Assembly (NCBI GenBank): GCA_038380795.1
Contig: CM076261.1
Span: 12,840,556-12,904,555 of the forward strand
Length of the DNA: 64,000 bases
Source of the DNA: Pyrocephalus nanus
Lineage: Eukaryota; Chordata; Aves; Passeriformes; Tyrannidae
Direction of reading: 5' to 3'
Within the stretch, counting starts at the first letter, position 1, and each line of letters opens with the position of its first letter. The position numbers and the translations under genes were made by a program. The notes below the pieces were generated by a model. That model made no database searches and was not told where the DNA came from. It was given only the letters and a program-made list of their open reading frames with translations. Positions 1 through 14,872 of the stretch are shown here, piece by piece.

Positions 1-3000
1 TGTGGAAGGATTAAGTAAGGAAATTGGGGGCGGGGGAAAGACAATATGGGAGGGGAGAGAAATGGTAATTTCTGAGACTTTAACACTCTGCTTGTTTTGC
101 TGCAATACAGGAAATATCTGCTCTGTGGGTCTGAACAGGATCATTCATGTACGAGATGAATGACTTTTAGGCATTGTCCTCTAGAGCCACAAGAGCTACT
201 TCTAATACAAAATGTGTGTCTGGGTCATAACTCTCATCTGAGTTTTCTTGAATGATAATAATGATCAGGTCATTCCTGAGGTAGCTCATTTTTTGTGGAC
301 AGTGATCCTGGCCTTCAGCCATGAAGCCAGATAAAACTGCCTCTGAACTGAGTCACAGTGGCCATCTCACAAGATCACAAGTGTGCTTCCTTGGACCTCT
401 CTTTTTTTCCATGTTTTAGTCATTGCTGCTTGAATAGGTGCAAAGTTTCAGGTCTAGAGGTGAAATCCTTGCTCATAAATGAGACAACTGAAGTGTCAAC
501 TTTCAAATTACTGAGGTATAAATTGCCATTTTCACTGGTTTTCAGGCTTGGACCATCTGTGACTCTTTTCTGCAGAGTAAATGTTAATTATTTTATTTTA
601 TCAAAAAAAATGCTTATTCAGTGACACAAGATAAAAATTTAGTTCTTATTTACTTCTAGTTCTCAGAAATCAAATGAGTTTGTCAAGTCTCTATTTAGTT
701 GTGAATGGTTTGCTTCTGTGGGATGTGATGAATACCTATATGTGAGCAAGAGAAAAGAAGTAGGGTAAAATGAAAAGAAGGCTAGTGAATCTCTCTTTAT
801 TTGTATATTTACCACTATCATATTTTCTTAAAGCAATCTACTAGTGGGAATTGAAAATGGAAATTCTTTTTAAACTTTTTTGTACTTCTGGCCTATCTGA
901 CTACATATCAATAGAGTGAAGTAATTAGTGCTGCCTGCCTTCTGCAGTACTTGTAGTTGGTGAGATAAAAAATGAAAGATGTAAAATCTAGTTATTCATC
1001 CTAGGTGTTTTCACAAAGAAGTTTTTGTCCTATTCATTCAGTTACCATTAATTGCAGATGACATGCAGAAAATCAGGTTTTTGCAATGCTTAGAAGTAAA
1101 TTCTTTTCTGTTCAAGCAGTAATTTATATCTGTGGAATCACATCAGTCTCAGACACTTAGGACTCCTGGATTGTTAATGAAAATGTCCAAAATACAATGG
1201 AAGAACATTTTAGGATCAATGAAATTTCAATTTGTAGTTTGCAGGGTGTTAAATAGGTTTCTGAAATCGTCAAGAAACATTTGAATTGAACCTGGGGTCT
1301 CTCTAGCTTGCATTGTGGTGTAACTTCCTGATGGATGTTGACATCAAAACCACTGCTGCAACAGCAGCAGGGTTTAAAACATGACATGGAAAAGGGAAGA
1401 AAGGTGCTGTTTCACATACACGCACAAAATATTAATTTAAAGCCCCATATGTTGGCCATATACCATTTCTTCTCTAAAATTTAACAAAATGGCCATACTT
1501 AATCTGTGTGGCATGCTGGTTATCCTAGACCCATGGGAAAAGATTTAAGTTTTAAGCTTTCACAGACATGTCTCGGTATAAATATCTTGATGATGTGATC
1601 AAAACTTCAAAAACTTGTGAACAAACACTACATTTTACAGTGGAAAGTAAAAGCACACATTTTTATAATAGCGTGATCCCAGATACAGAATTATTTCTTT
1701 CCCTTCCGACTTTCAGAAGAATGGAAAGCTCCATTCCAGTGTTTGCAGTCTAATTTCTATTCAGCTTTTGTTCAGAGCCTGACATCTGCATGCATGTTTT
1801 GAACTGTACAATGTTTAGACTGAAGAGATGAAGTCAGAGAATTATGTGACTTGAAGACATAAAGCCTGATTGATTAAAAAAAACCCTAAATTACATATTC
1901 TTACTCTAGACAAAGCAACAACAAACTTTTCTTTAGAAATTACTGAATCTCAATTCTGAGACATTGTAATCATATTTTACAATTATATAATGGGCCACAA
2001 CAATTGTTAAAAGACCCTTACTTTCACTGAAGTTAACAGTATCTAAACTTGCTAGGAAATCCTTTAGTTGGAAGGGAGAAAGTTGAATTTCAGCTCAGAA
2101 AGGGAAAGACCTGCCATCCTAAAAGACTTTTTCCAAAAAGTGATGAAAGTTTTGTTACTGAGAAGAAGGTAGCAATATAAAAATGAGGGAGAGGAAGAGG
2201 AAAGATGAGACTAAGGTTGGCTTAGGAAAAGCACACCGTATTAATGCTTTCTACAGTTTCAGAAGTAGTCCTGGATAGACGACTGCATTTGCTTGAGAAC
2301 CCTCCTTCTAGGGTCTACAAGTGGCAAAACCTCTTGAAGGCTCTGTAGACCAGTTTCAGTCCAGCTCACTGAATTCCAGTTTTAAAGAGAATAAAGGGAA
2401 AAACTGAGAAGAATAAAAAGGCTATATGTTTAGAGAAAGAGATTTCCAGGGTTTTTTCCCTCAGAAACTCCTTGCATCTAAAATTATAACTAAACTTGTT
2501 TCTAAAAGAAAGTTTGAGCATTTAAGGTTGAATTTAGTCATTAATTCACATATTCACAGGTTCACGGAGGTCAGCTAGTCCAGCACTCCAGAGTGGGACT
2601 GTTAAGTCCTAGCACGTGATTTTAAAATAATCTCAGCCATCATATCGAACTTTTGCTGTTCATGGTTTGCAGAAATTCTCTTCAGCAGTAATAAAAAGGA
2701 CACTAAAATTAATTTCTTAATATAAGCACTCTCTTAAAACACATGAACCATCTCTCTGACAGTTCTAGGAAACTTTAATCACTGGTAGCAAAGTCAGAGA
2801 GTGCTGCCCTAAAAGTTAAGAACTTCAGCCAGCAATGCTTGCAAGTGCTTATATTTTTTAATAACATATACTTTGTTTAAATCTTCTGTGCTAATGAATT
2901 TTCTTCTTGAGGTGACTGTAAATGAGTTAAATTTCAGCATCCTCTTTGCCCTCATTTTGAGGGTATGCATTCCCCACGCTAAAGCTTCTGACTAAAGGTA

Positions 3001-6000
3001 TACATACACCCTGAGACTTTTAATTGTGGGTGTATTTTTAGAACACCCACTTACATAATTGACTTTCATCTCTGGAGAAGTGTTGTAGTGTTGTTAAAAG
3101 GACCAGTGACAAGTAGAATGACACAACAGGCACAACCTTAAAGGAATTAAGTATGTGTTGTATTGTGTTACTGAATTAGTTTATGGCCACTAAGGGATTT
3201 TCTTTTTCGGTTTGTTTTGCTTTTCCTGAAAAAACATCAAAGGCTTATTATATACTTTAAAAAATTAAACGATTCTTTTCTATTTATAAGCATTGGGGAA
3301 AGGGAGAGAATTTTAACTTCTCTTTTAAAATAATCCCGTTATAAATAAGCAATAATATTCTAAGACAATGCTGAGAACCTGGTCTAATCCAAAGTTTGTT
3401 CTAGACAAAAAAAAATTTATCCAAAAATATTTTAGTTAATACTAGGCAAAATTATTTGGGTGCAACTGTTTTATATTTCTTCAATTTTTATTTTAGGTAA
3501 TTTGAAGACTTCTAGAATTAAAGATTAAGATAAAAAATACGTGGCCTTCTCACAATTTCTGGATGCTGAAGACCACAGAAAGACAAACTGAATATATGTG
3601 GACTACTTTTGTAAATTCTGTCAGGATAATTCTGATGTTTCTTGCAAGGAAGATATATCATAAAAAAAGATAAATTCTATAGCATAAAGAAAGATTAATG
3701 CTACTATGATAGGATTCTGAAGCCAAGCTTGACTCTCTTTTGTGAAATGGACCATTGCTCTCTTCCCTTCTTATTTCTGCCTGTGATCAGTGGGAATATT
3801 GCTCTCACTTCCTTTGGAGCAAGCTCTTCATCTACCAAAGATGACTGGAAAAGTTCAATATAAATAAGGCATGAAAACCATATAATTAACTATGCTATTA
3901 CTTGCCACAAAGACTAAGTTCTGAAAAAATAAAAACCCCCAGAAACCTCCTGTCTTCAATGCTTGTACCACTGAAAGCTGCATTTTATTGATGTTTCTGG
4001 AGCCTTCAGAAACAGGGATAGGAGCATCAAAAAGATCTACAAAAAATTTTAAAACACAGTACACCAAAGCAAGTATTGTAATGTTTGCTAAGGATTAAGA
4101 ATAGGAGAATTCAGCTATGTATGTCAAAAGAGATAAACAGAGTCCTCTATGGCATTACATAGTATATCTGCTGGAACATATCCTATGAGATTTTTACTAA
4201 TGCTAATAATATTCTTCATTTGCTGTGCTGCTAATAATAAAAGAATAGAGACTGTTTGTAGCAGAAAGGAATTCCTCTAATGTAAGTAGCAATAGAGAGG
4301 GGTAGAATTCTGTGAACAAGTAAAAAATTCAGTGTAAATAGAGCTGATGTTCTGTTACAAGACTGCTCCATTTATGTAATATTTTATTCATTTATGAAGT
4401 CTTAAAGCTTAAATCTATCATAAACCAAGAGTGAACTAATTTAAGGTGATTATTGAAAGATATTTAAAGTCCAACAGGGCAGTCTTAAGGAGACCATAGG
4501 GAAAACAGTGGGAAGCAGGGACTTGTTAATTTGAAAGGTAGAGGAGCCAAAGGAGAAATTACATATTGTGTGCTGTCTGAGAAGAATAGAGTTGGATCCT
4601 TCTAAAGAAAAATAGAACAAAAGGCTCTGCCATCAAAAGATAAGATGGTACAGCATCCTCAGCTACTGAGTGTCATGGTGTCTGTCTTGCTGTGACTTGA
4701 TGCTGTGAGTTCACTGGTGAATGCTGCACTGAACTACCAAGTCTACACCTGAATGTCTCTCTCTGCTGATAAATTCCTTATAATATATGTTAAAAATACA
4801 AAAGCCAATAGAGGAATGTACTAAAACAAGTGATTTGGATTAAAAGGCAAGAATCCTTTCATGCAGATGTAAGCTGCAAGAATTAGATTTTCCACTGGGA
4901 CAAGGCTCATAAATTAAATCACAATAAAAACTGTCTCTCCAAAGCACAAGGACTACATATTAGCCTTTGAGAAACTGTGAAAACAGAATTACGAATGGGA
5001 AATGTCCAGTGTTTTTTCTCCCTGCTACTCCTCAGAAAGCAAATTATTTCTGTCCTAGTAAGCCAGTACCATGAGGACAACAAGAAAAACTGTCATACTT
5101 CAAGTATCTCCTTAGATATAAATTGTGTGACAAGTAGGGAAGGAGATCAAAAAGTAGCAGGCACCTATTGCATGGCTTTCTGCAAGTGAAGGAGGCAGGG
5201 CTCAGTGACTTGCACATTTTCTCTCATACATCTATGCCCAACTCTTAGCTAACTCTATTTCGGCTGATATGCAAGCTGGGTCATTGCAGTGTGTGGTTTA
5301 AAACTGGAAGGGAGTATGTATAGCAATTGCAGCTCTGCATTACAGCTTCATATCTTGTATCTGAGACCATCTCAGCAGTTGGAGGAAGTGAGAAGTGAGC
5401 AATTTTCTGTTGTCCTATCTGCACTTTTAATACTGTGAGTGAGAAAAGGTACTTGTGGTAGCTACTCTTAAACCAACATACTTGAATGTTTGTACTCTAA
5501 ATTTGACCCGAAATGCTACAATTTTTTTTTTTCTCCTTTTCCACCCACTCTTGTCCTCAGGTAGTCCCCACAGCACAGAAAATCGATGTGTTTGCTGTTT
5601 ATATGTGTCTGATGAGAATATCAAAATAAATACCATCAGCTGGGTAGACTAATTATTTTCTTCTGCCCATGGGAAATGATTGAGAAAGGACAGTTTTAGC
5701 TCCTACAAGCTTTGGAATGTTGGTGATAATCAACAATAATCAGTGGAAGTGGAGAGAGGGGTTGGTAAAGTTCTTTTGAAAGTTTTTTTTTGCTCTTGGA
5801 TAATAATATTAGCTTGTTGGGATGACCATAGTTCCTCTAACAAAAAGATTTGTGTTTGTTCTATGATGTGTGGAGTGTTACTGATTTGGGTGTGAGCCAA
5901 AGCATGCGAAAGCATGGCTTCTGTGGATGTACCTGAATAAATGTTGGGTGAATCTCTCAGACACTTCTATGGCAGACTTTTTTGAGACCTATCACAGGTA

Positions 6001-7746
6001 CAAAGGAGGGAATTCGGAGTGGTCTTTTGTACTTAGGAAGTCTGGATTTGGAAACCATCTGCTTTTCCTTTATGTTATTTCCCTGGGGTCATAACTACAT
6101 GATTCCTAATCCCCTGTAGTAACATATTTCCCCACAGGACATCCTGTCTGGGAATGTAACACACCAGCTGCATTTGAGTTCTCAGGGAAGCTATTTCATG
6201 CTAGTTTTCTTTGAGTAAAAGCTTGCTTTCTCTGTTAAAAAATTGTTGTAAAGCTGAACAGAACTGGTGTTGGTAGTTACAAGAGCTGAGAGCTATAGCT
6301 TTTTCTTTCAAATCCTCTTAGTTGTGTGTAAAAGTGCCTGTTTTCTCATCCTTTTAATGCTTTGGATTATGTCTTTATTTGGTGCAATGTTGATGTATTG
6401 TAATAACAGACTGATAACATCTTTAAGCAGATTTTCAGCAAATATAGTAAAAGAAGTATTGTAAGAGTGGCAGAAAGCAAATCACTAATAATAATACGAA
6501 TGAAGCAGTATTTTTGAAATATATATCTTTCTGTCTGCATGCATGTTCCTCTTAAACTTATAAGACCCAGAGGAAATTATGTTGCTTTTTGAGTGCCTGA
6601 TTTGACCTTTTTTATTTTGTTTTTTTTTTGTTTTTACTTTAAAAATTCAAGTTAGTTCTGTTTATAAATATTGCAGAAAATTTCACTGAATTACTCCGTT
6701 TTTGTATCCATTTGATTTCTGCTCCAGAGGATTCTTGCTAACTCTTTTAACTATTTCTGCTTACCACGAGATGTGAATTTGTTTTCCTCCCCTTCAGTTA
6801 AGTTAAAACTGAGAAGTAATGAAGATCTGTAGGGGGATGCTAGCATCTATTAAAACTATTAATTTCTATTTGGCAGGAGGAGTTTTAACCTAATGGTTAC
6901 AGTAATGAAGGTGATCAAATATCAGAGAAAACATCACTGACATTAGATATCCTCTTGAACATTGCTATTTGTATTGTCCTGCTTGAACTCTGCTGTAGGC
7001 TTCATTTTGCAGAACACCTCATTTTCTATATAAGACAAATTTCTCCACAAAATCTAGTGGACATGTCACAGTACTTAAAGAGGAGTCAAAGCAAAATATT
7101 TAACTACATAAAAAAGGTTGTATTTGATTTGTAGGAAACCAACATGATTGTTTCATACAGCCTGATACTTCAGAGGTTTACTGAATGATATGTCATATAT
7201 AAATGCCATTTTGAAATTCTGTACCTCTTCTGTAGTACAGTGCATCAGAGTATATTTGAAGAGCTTTTCTTCTGCATTGTCATTATATATTGTTTTGTCT
7301 CACAGTGTAAACACATTGCATACACTTCATGCGTGCATATGTGCCAGAGGCTGTGACCAGGCCTTTAATAGAGTCGTTTATGGATTACAGTGAGCTTTTA
7401 CCCATATATATCCATGCGGCTGATTTTGCAAGGTTTTTTAAATATATGCTGAAATGACAAAATGCATTGAAGAATAAAAGACTAACTTTCCTTATTCTAC
7501 TTTGAGGATCGATTGCTGTTAAAAATTGTACACCTACATAAATATACAGTGGCACTTAACAGTCAGCTCCTGTTGTTTTTTCTTTGCAGAAAGTGCTTTA
7601 GACTTAGTGCTGTGTTTAGCTATATTAAATCCTGTGCAAAGCAAAGTTTCCACTTATATGTCAGTCAAAACAACAGCATCCTGAGGACTGTGATGCTTCT
7701 GCTAAGGTGCATTTCTGTGTGTAATGTAGAGAAAAATAAAGATAGA

Positions 7747-8180
7747 TGATCAGAGGACTGGAGCACCCTCTTATGAAGACAGGCTGAGAGAATTGAGGTT
7801 GTTTAACGTGAAGTAGAGAAGGCTCTGGAGAGATCTTAGAGCACTTTGCAGTACCTAAAGAGGGCCTTCAAGAGAGATGAGGAGGGACTTTTTACAAGGT
7901 CATTTAATGATAGGGCAAAGGGGAGAATGGCTTCATCTGAAAAAAAAGTAGGTTTAGATTGGATATTGGGAAGAAAATCTTTACTGTGAAGATGATGAGG
8001 CACTGGAACAGAAAAGTTTTGTGTACTCATCCCTGGAAGTGTTCAAGGCCAGGTTGGAGGGGGCTTTGAGAAAGCTGGTCTGGTCAGACCAGCCCATCCC
8101 TGCCCATGGGATGAGGATGGGGGTTGTAACTAGGTGATCTGTAATGGTCCCTTCCAACCCAAACTGTTCTGTGATTGTGT
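7747..8180 (+). repeat. CR1 LINE, 5'-truncated copy with 3' end
   Basis: The sequence follows the 3' part of an avian CR1 retrotransposon. It starts with an 'actggagcaccctc...atgaagacaggctgagagaatt' type segment, then 'gaggcactggaacag', then 'ggaagtgttcaaggccaggttgg'. It ends with 'ggtcccttccaacccaaact' and a degenerate octamer tail (gttctgtgattgtgt). The copy is sense relative to DOK6 and has decayed, with no intact reverse-transcriptase frame. The short minus-strand frame across 7836-8030 is a by-product of this repeat. Confidence 0.88.
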
Positions 8181-11100
8181 TAGAATACTAGCTAAAGTAA
8201 ACCCGAGGAATAATTTTGGATTCTGAAGATAAATTTGAGCTTGCAACCCTCTAAATTGAAGCTGTAAAAATTATTTGAGTTTTTGTCCCTCAGTAGTATA
8301 GAGCAGATGTTAGTGATTACTGTTTTGTTCTGAAGCTCTGCTGCATTTTAAGGTATTCTGTTGCATGGTTTTGATTTTTCTAACACTTTTTTTCACAAAT
8401 CCCTGCTTTCCTAAAGTAAAGTATTAAGGATCTGAGCAGAGAGATACCATATTTCAATTGTGTGTAAAGCTCTGAATTTTGTTTTCTAGAGACTTAAATA
8501 AGAAATCTATATCAATAACTGTCTATTTCTCAGCATTAAATTCCCTTGTAGGTACATTAAATGCCTAGAATTTTTTCAAGAACAAAGTAATGACTGACTA
8601 CCTAATATGTGTAAAAGATACTGTATTTCAGTTTAATAAGCTCATCTATGAAAGAGTCCATAAGATGCTCTACTGTAGTGATATTTCCATTATTTCTATT
8701 TATATTTATAGGATGAAAAATAAAGGAGTTTTAGATTTTCTTCTGCAAATATTGCTTTGCATTGCAGAATATCAAACCATTCTTTGTGGTTTGTCATATT
8801 CAAGTGGGCTTTGTAATTGTAACTAATTAAAGTAAAACTTTGTAAAAAATGGGGTGTGTGGGGGAATGTGGTATTTCCACTAAAAAAACTTCATACGAGT
8901 TAAGTAAGGTAGTTACTACTGTTCAGTTTAAGAAGTTACTCAAATTTAATATTAAAGTTATATGAAACCATAACTTTCTCTGTTTTGGTTTTTTGTTTTT
9001 TGTTTTTTTTTTTTTTTCTGATCACATTTAGGAAACTAGGAGGAAATGCAAACTTGGCTACATAATTGTTCCTCAGTAGATGCTGCACATTCAGCTTAAG
9101 CTCAGTGAAATGCTTGAGATTTCTTGAGCATAATAATTTCTTTAAAAGTATTGCAAGATCTGGGATTTTTCTGCTAGATGCATGCTAAAGGTGTTGAAAC
9201 CAAATTTTTGTTCTGGTTTTGAGGGCTTTTTGTCATCAACTCTGAGGCCAGACATGAATCAAGAAGTATTAGTTTTCCTCCAAAAGAATCATTGCAGTTA
9301 GTTAGTTAGACAAAACTGAGCCAGAAATGCAGAAGCCAAAAGAAATGGCTACTGGAACTGATTTTTTAAAATAACCATAAGATCAATTCAAATGTAAGTT
9401 ATAAATTCTGCTGATCTGCAAGTTGCTATGTAGTCAGAGTGTGTTAGTTGTGAAGGCTGTCCTTGAATTGCCCTGCTGGTACTTCAAAGCAAAGTAATGG
9501 TGGTGAGTTTTTAAGCTGTGGGTGCCTAAGGATTGATAAAGTTCTATAACACTTTTCACAGGAGTACTGCCTGCAGATCTCTTCAGATAGTATGCTCCAC
9601 TCTCTTTTAAACACAGAAAAAAAAAGACTTCAGATTCCATAACTAAGTGTTTATACACAGAGTAGGTTAGCTAATAGAATAGTTGGAAAATTGCTATGGT
9701 GTACTTTGATTTCCCATAAATCTCTAATAATAAAATAAATCCTTTTATGGGCTACATGTATAGCCTGTGACTATAACATCATAAATTATAGTATATTATA
9801 AGCATCTATATGAATCTATAATGGTATGTTATGGCAGCAGAAAGATGACGTGTGTATACTATAACTGGGTGAATTGTCCCTAATCATCTCTCTCTAACCA
9901 TCCTAATTCTCAGACTACAATCAAGCCCACAAGGATTGATCTAATCTTAGATGAAACAGTTTGTAGCAGATGTTTCAGCATTTCTTCAATTCCTAACTTT
10001 AAATGCCTGCAGATTTGCAGTAATAAAAAATACTATTAGAAATTTTAGGATTCGAACTGTGACACTAAAATGATTTAAGGCCTAATTGTATTGTTGCGGA
10101 AGGTCATGTTACAAGCTCAGTAAACTAAAGCTTAACCTTGCTAATTAGGATGATAAAATTAAGCTCAAGGGTACATGCAAGCTTATCATATATGAGGAAT
10201 ATTTCCCTGTTGGATATTCTTCATAACAAACTTTCAGACTGCATTTCTTATTAAAGAACTTACTGGTGATCTTTTGGGAATTTATTGTGGTTTTTAATCC
10301 TGACTTTACGGTATAAACAGCTTTGCTTTAATTGTGCTTGCTTTGTGGTAGATGGTTTGGTAATGTTTGAAGAAAATATGTTAAAATAGGCAAGAGTAGA
10401 GAGGTGGAGAGTTATAATCAATTGAAAAAAAAGGAAAAACTCCCAAGTATCTTGTGGTATCTTGTGGTACAGTCTTGGCACCACATCCTAGAGCTGCTGA
10501 CAGAAGCAAGTAACCTCTTGCTTCTGAGCAGGGCTATGCGTTATTTTTGCCTCTCCTGTTTGTGAGGTGGATGTCAGATGACTGTGGAGTATCTGCTCTG
10601 CTGCTGGAAGATGGTAGTTCCCAGCGGTGTGGTAAAGGAGCAGGAGCTGGCCTCAATTCCCTGCTACTCTGCACCCTCTGCGCTAATTCGGGAGCTCAGT
10701 GCTGTGCAGCAGCAGTGTTCTGCCTTTCTTGCTTCTTCATACAAATCCAAATATGCAACCTGAAATGCACCCAATTAGTGCAGTGGGAACTGCATTTCCA
10801 AAAAGTAGACAGATCAGTGCTGTACAAGACAGGGAAAACAGTTTCTAGGGCAACTTGATTTCAATGATGCCCAGAAACCTAAGTGCGGGAGGGATGGTAA
10901 GCCTTTTTGCAACAGTATTTACTTTTGCATTCTTAGTCCAAAGTATTGGTAGCATTAAGCATGTGGATTGCAAACATGAGGTGTTTTGGTTTGTGGTTTG
11001 GGATGTGTTCTATTGACTTTACTCAGAAATAGCTTAGATCCTGTAACCTGCTCTTCAGCTGAGGTATGAATGGTTTTGTCTTCCCATTTTCCTCCTGGGC

Positions 11101-14100
11101 CTTTTTACAGATAATAACTGCTTTTCAATTTCTCTTAAATTTTACTTGAATGCATGACAAGTGTAGTTTCACTGAATTGGTAAGGTGTCACCCCTTGTCT
11201 CTTCTCCCTTAGCCAAATATGCTCAGAAAACTCAAAAAGTGGTGGATGTCAAAACAATGGTTAAATATGACTTTACTGTGACAGCTATTTTTATTTTTCT
11301 TACTACAAATGCTCCATTTTTGAGTTGTGAATAGATTTTGCTTAGCTCACAGCTTACTACATTTGTCTCACATACCCCATAAAAAGCAATACCCGTTTTT
11401 AATGGAGATAACTAGCGAGGTAAATTTGAATATACTCATATTTTTGTGTTTTTAATGCATACATTGCAGATGTCTTGTCTAATGGGAGAGCACTGCCCAT
11501 GGCAAGTCAGGGAGGAGAAATCAACAAGCCTTTCCTGCGGATAATGAGATGTAAATGCAGGACTGAATATTATTATGTAGTTGTCTTCCTGGAGAAAAAT
11601 TTGATGGGTTATGCTAGCAAAAAGCCCCATGAGTGATGCTTCAGTGCCTGTCCTGGTCAGTGATGGTTTCTGTTAGTAATTAAGAGCTGACTCATTTCTG
11701 CTTCTCTCAAGAGACAAATATTTCTACAGCTAGTGGCAGAAAATTAGATGGTTTTCCAATATACCCAAGAAAGCTGCCATTTGTACTGTCTTTTGAATAG
11801 GGGCAGGAAATTTCAGAGCATTTTAAGTGGTTTGGAAAAAAGGCTTATAGTGTTTTAACTTTTCTGTTTGGCATTATTTTAAAAAAAATGGATGAGGGAT
11901 GTGGTTTTTTTGGTTTCTGGTTTTCTATTGGTTTTTTTGAGTGCAAAGGGAAATTTCTAGAGTAATGTGTAGAGACTTGTCAATAAAAATCTCTTCTCTA
12001 AATACTAGTGATGATTGGCAAAGCTTTATTAGCTACAGCTGTGGATACAAAAAGGTTAAACTGAAAAGCATCTATTGTAAATGACTAGGAAAAGGCTTTA
12101 GAAATCTGTGAAAAAATGGGTAATCTTACAAAAGATTTTCACTGTAAATGAATTATTTTGAATTATTTTAGAAAAATTAAAAAGTTTTCCTTCTTTTTGG
12201 AAAAAAAAATTAGCCAGTGAATTTCCTGTAATATGTATTTTAATAGATTTATTATGAACAACCATGGCAAAAATAAAACATGACCATGAAAAGCAATAAT
12301 CCATTCAGAGCCCAAACTTTTTCATAAATTAGTCAAGAATGTTAAAAAATATGATCATGCTGGAAAGGGGAGATGAGCGCTGAATTAAGCAGAAGAAAGC
12401 GTACAGAAAGAAGATTATGCAGTGATTTTATAATGAGGGGATCTCTGAAGATTAATAGAAATGGATCAGTACTGGGAATCAAATTTCTGACTGGAAAGAT
12501 TTCAGAAATCATTTAGGGGCTGGTGAGGTTATATTGTTCTAGGTCTGGAATTGTTTTCTCTCACTAATAAGGTGAGTCTATTCACGTCCATCCTTAGGAA
12601 CAGAGACTACTGTCCCCTGCAAGCTTGTACATTATACTGAGTACCATTCCTGTATGTTATAGCAATGGGCAACTGAATCAGTTCTCACTAGACCACAAGT
12701 GTTCTGGGTTACTGGCATGGCTTACTGATACGTAATTGCACAACAGGTAATGAGATCGAGAGGAATATTTTATTCTGCTTTGCCCACCTTGTAAAAGTGC
12801 GAGAGGAAGGATGTTGTTTAAAGAAGTTGTGCTGTGCCTAGGGCTCAGCAGGTAATTTTAATAGAATCCTTCTTAAGCTTGTAATGAACAAGTTTTGGTC
12901 CTTCTAATTGACATGGTAATAAAAGAAAGCCTAAAAATAACATGTATTTTTAATACTATCTCTCTGAATTTCTTCAGTAAAAAACCACAATGGCATAGGG
13001 TGCCATCTGTGTTGTTTACCCTCAATACAAAATTTTAAAATCATATTCGTTAAGTAGCTAGTGCTCATCCAAGTATGTAAACCTGATTAAATGATCAAAT
13101 ACTTGGCATTTCTTCAACTATGCATGTGTGGAAAACAGACACTTAAATCTCACAGGAGAGATCTAAGTATTATGGAGACAACACTGTGAGTGGTTCTCAT
13201 TCCCTCCGTTGTTTAAGGGCTGATGCTGATTTCTCTCACAATGGCTACCCCAATTATCTGAGGACTTTAGAAGTCTTTCAGAAGTTTTGATTACAGCCAA
13301 TGGCATCCTAAAGTAGGCCAGGGATAAAAGACTATCTCACAGTTCGTGAATAATTGAGTAGGCTTTTGTATAACAATGAGATGCCTTATGAAAGGCAAAT
13401 GTTTGTTTGCTGTTTGCTCACATCTGCACCTATTTATTCATATTTATAGGTAAATTCAAATGCTAATGCTTTTTCAAACACTGAAATACAAACTTTCTTT
13501 TGGTATAATAAAGTAAAAGGCTGCTGAAATGCAGTGGAACTCTATATGTTTATACCATCTTTAAAATTAGGTTAAAAAAAGTAAAATCCAGATTCAAGGA
13601 TGTGTGTACATACCATATCAGGAGTCCTCTTTGAGCCATTTCATTCTTCAGATGTCTTCTCTTCCTAAAGGTTTGAAAAAAACAGATGCCAATAAATTGA
13701 AAATGTAACAGTTTAAAGGAAAAACTTATGGAGCTCTTGCTGTTTGGTGTTCTTTAAAAGCAAAGGCTGTTCATTCCTGCAGTCTATGTGCTAAAGCCTT
13801 TGAATTCATCCCAGTTCTGAAATTTGGGGAAAGGACTGGTAAAGAGCATCGTTAAAGATAACTAGCACCAAGCCCTAGAATTCCATGGATGCTTTGTAGC
13901 ACCCATTAATGAGATTCTTCCTCTAGAATTTCATCAGCTTAGCTGCAAACCCTCAAACTCGGTTTCAAGCTGTCCTGAATTGCAAAAAAGACTGAAGGTG
14001 TCATTCAGGATAACCTGCTCGTTTGTCACTGAAGGAAATGCTTTGGAGTATGCATTAGATGACCTCTTATCCAGAAAATGTTCTCATACTCACAGAGAGA

Positions 14101-14852
14101 AATCTTGACTCCTCAACTGTGATGTCTCGTTGCCTTTTTTAGGGATATTTTGAATGTACTGGATCTAATATACTTTGCATTAAAACGAAATATGACTATG
14201 CCATATATATATTAAAAAAAAAAAATCAACTCCTACCAATCTTCAAAAAAGTTTGGTTAATTAACATAAAATATCTGTTACATTATCCCCAGCTGTCCAA
14301 AATTCAGGTAATCTGTAAAATTCAGATTTCATGGCTATGCCAAAACCCACCATCACTGGTGATGGGGCTTGGGTGGTTCTGTATTTTCTAAAGAGAATTT
14401 TTTGAAGACTGTAAACAATTAAAGGCAGATGATGAAAATAAGAAAATCAAGGAAATGAAATGAAGACAGTGGGTTTTATGTTGAAAATGAATTTTCTCCT
14501 CAGAGTAAGACAGATGAACCGAAAATACACATAGACTAAAAAAAAACCCCCAAGATCCCAGAAGAGCCAGGAGTATTATTAAAAATGACACATTTATTAA
14601 ATTAATAAATATGTCTGCTTTGGACAGTTGGTGCTATTGCTTTTAGTAAGGTCTAAATAGTGTGAGTATTCTATACTTGTGTGTGCAGCTTTTCACTCTA
14701 CAGCATTGTGTAGTTAATATGGTTTAAACAAGAAATAACTGTGGGATCAGTGCTATAGCTTTGGCAAAGTCAAGTTGCAACACTGCCTAGATGTTATTTG
14801 AAGAAAGTACTATCTAATAAAGATGGTTTATGATGTCCCACAGCGTAATGTC

Positions 14853-14872
14853 TTTTTTTTTTTTTTTTTTTT
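14853..14872 (+). repeat. T20 homopolymer followed by CAG
   Basis: There are twenty consecutive T directly followed by CAGG. This is a simple homopolymer, but it also has the shape of an excellent polypyrimidine tract plus 3' splice site in the sense orientation within intron 1. No exon-like open frame with a good donor follows closely. Confidence 0.9.

Noticed and set aside
10547..10858. 103-codon plus-strand frame in a GC-richer patch of intron 1, with Cys/Leu-rich content.
   Set aside because: No known motif, and no acceptor-donor pair giving an exon compatible with DOK6. The region has only a few CpGs and is not a promoter island.
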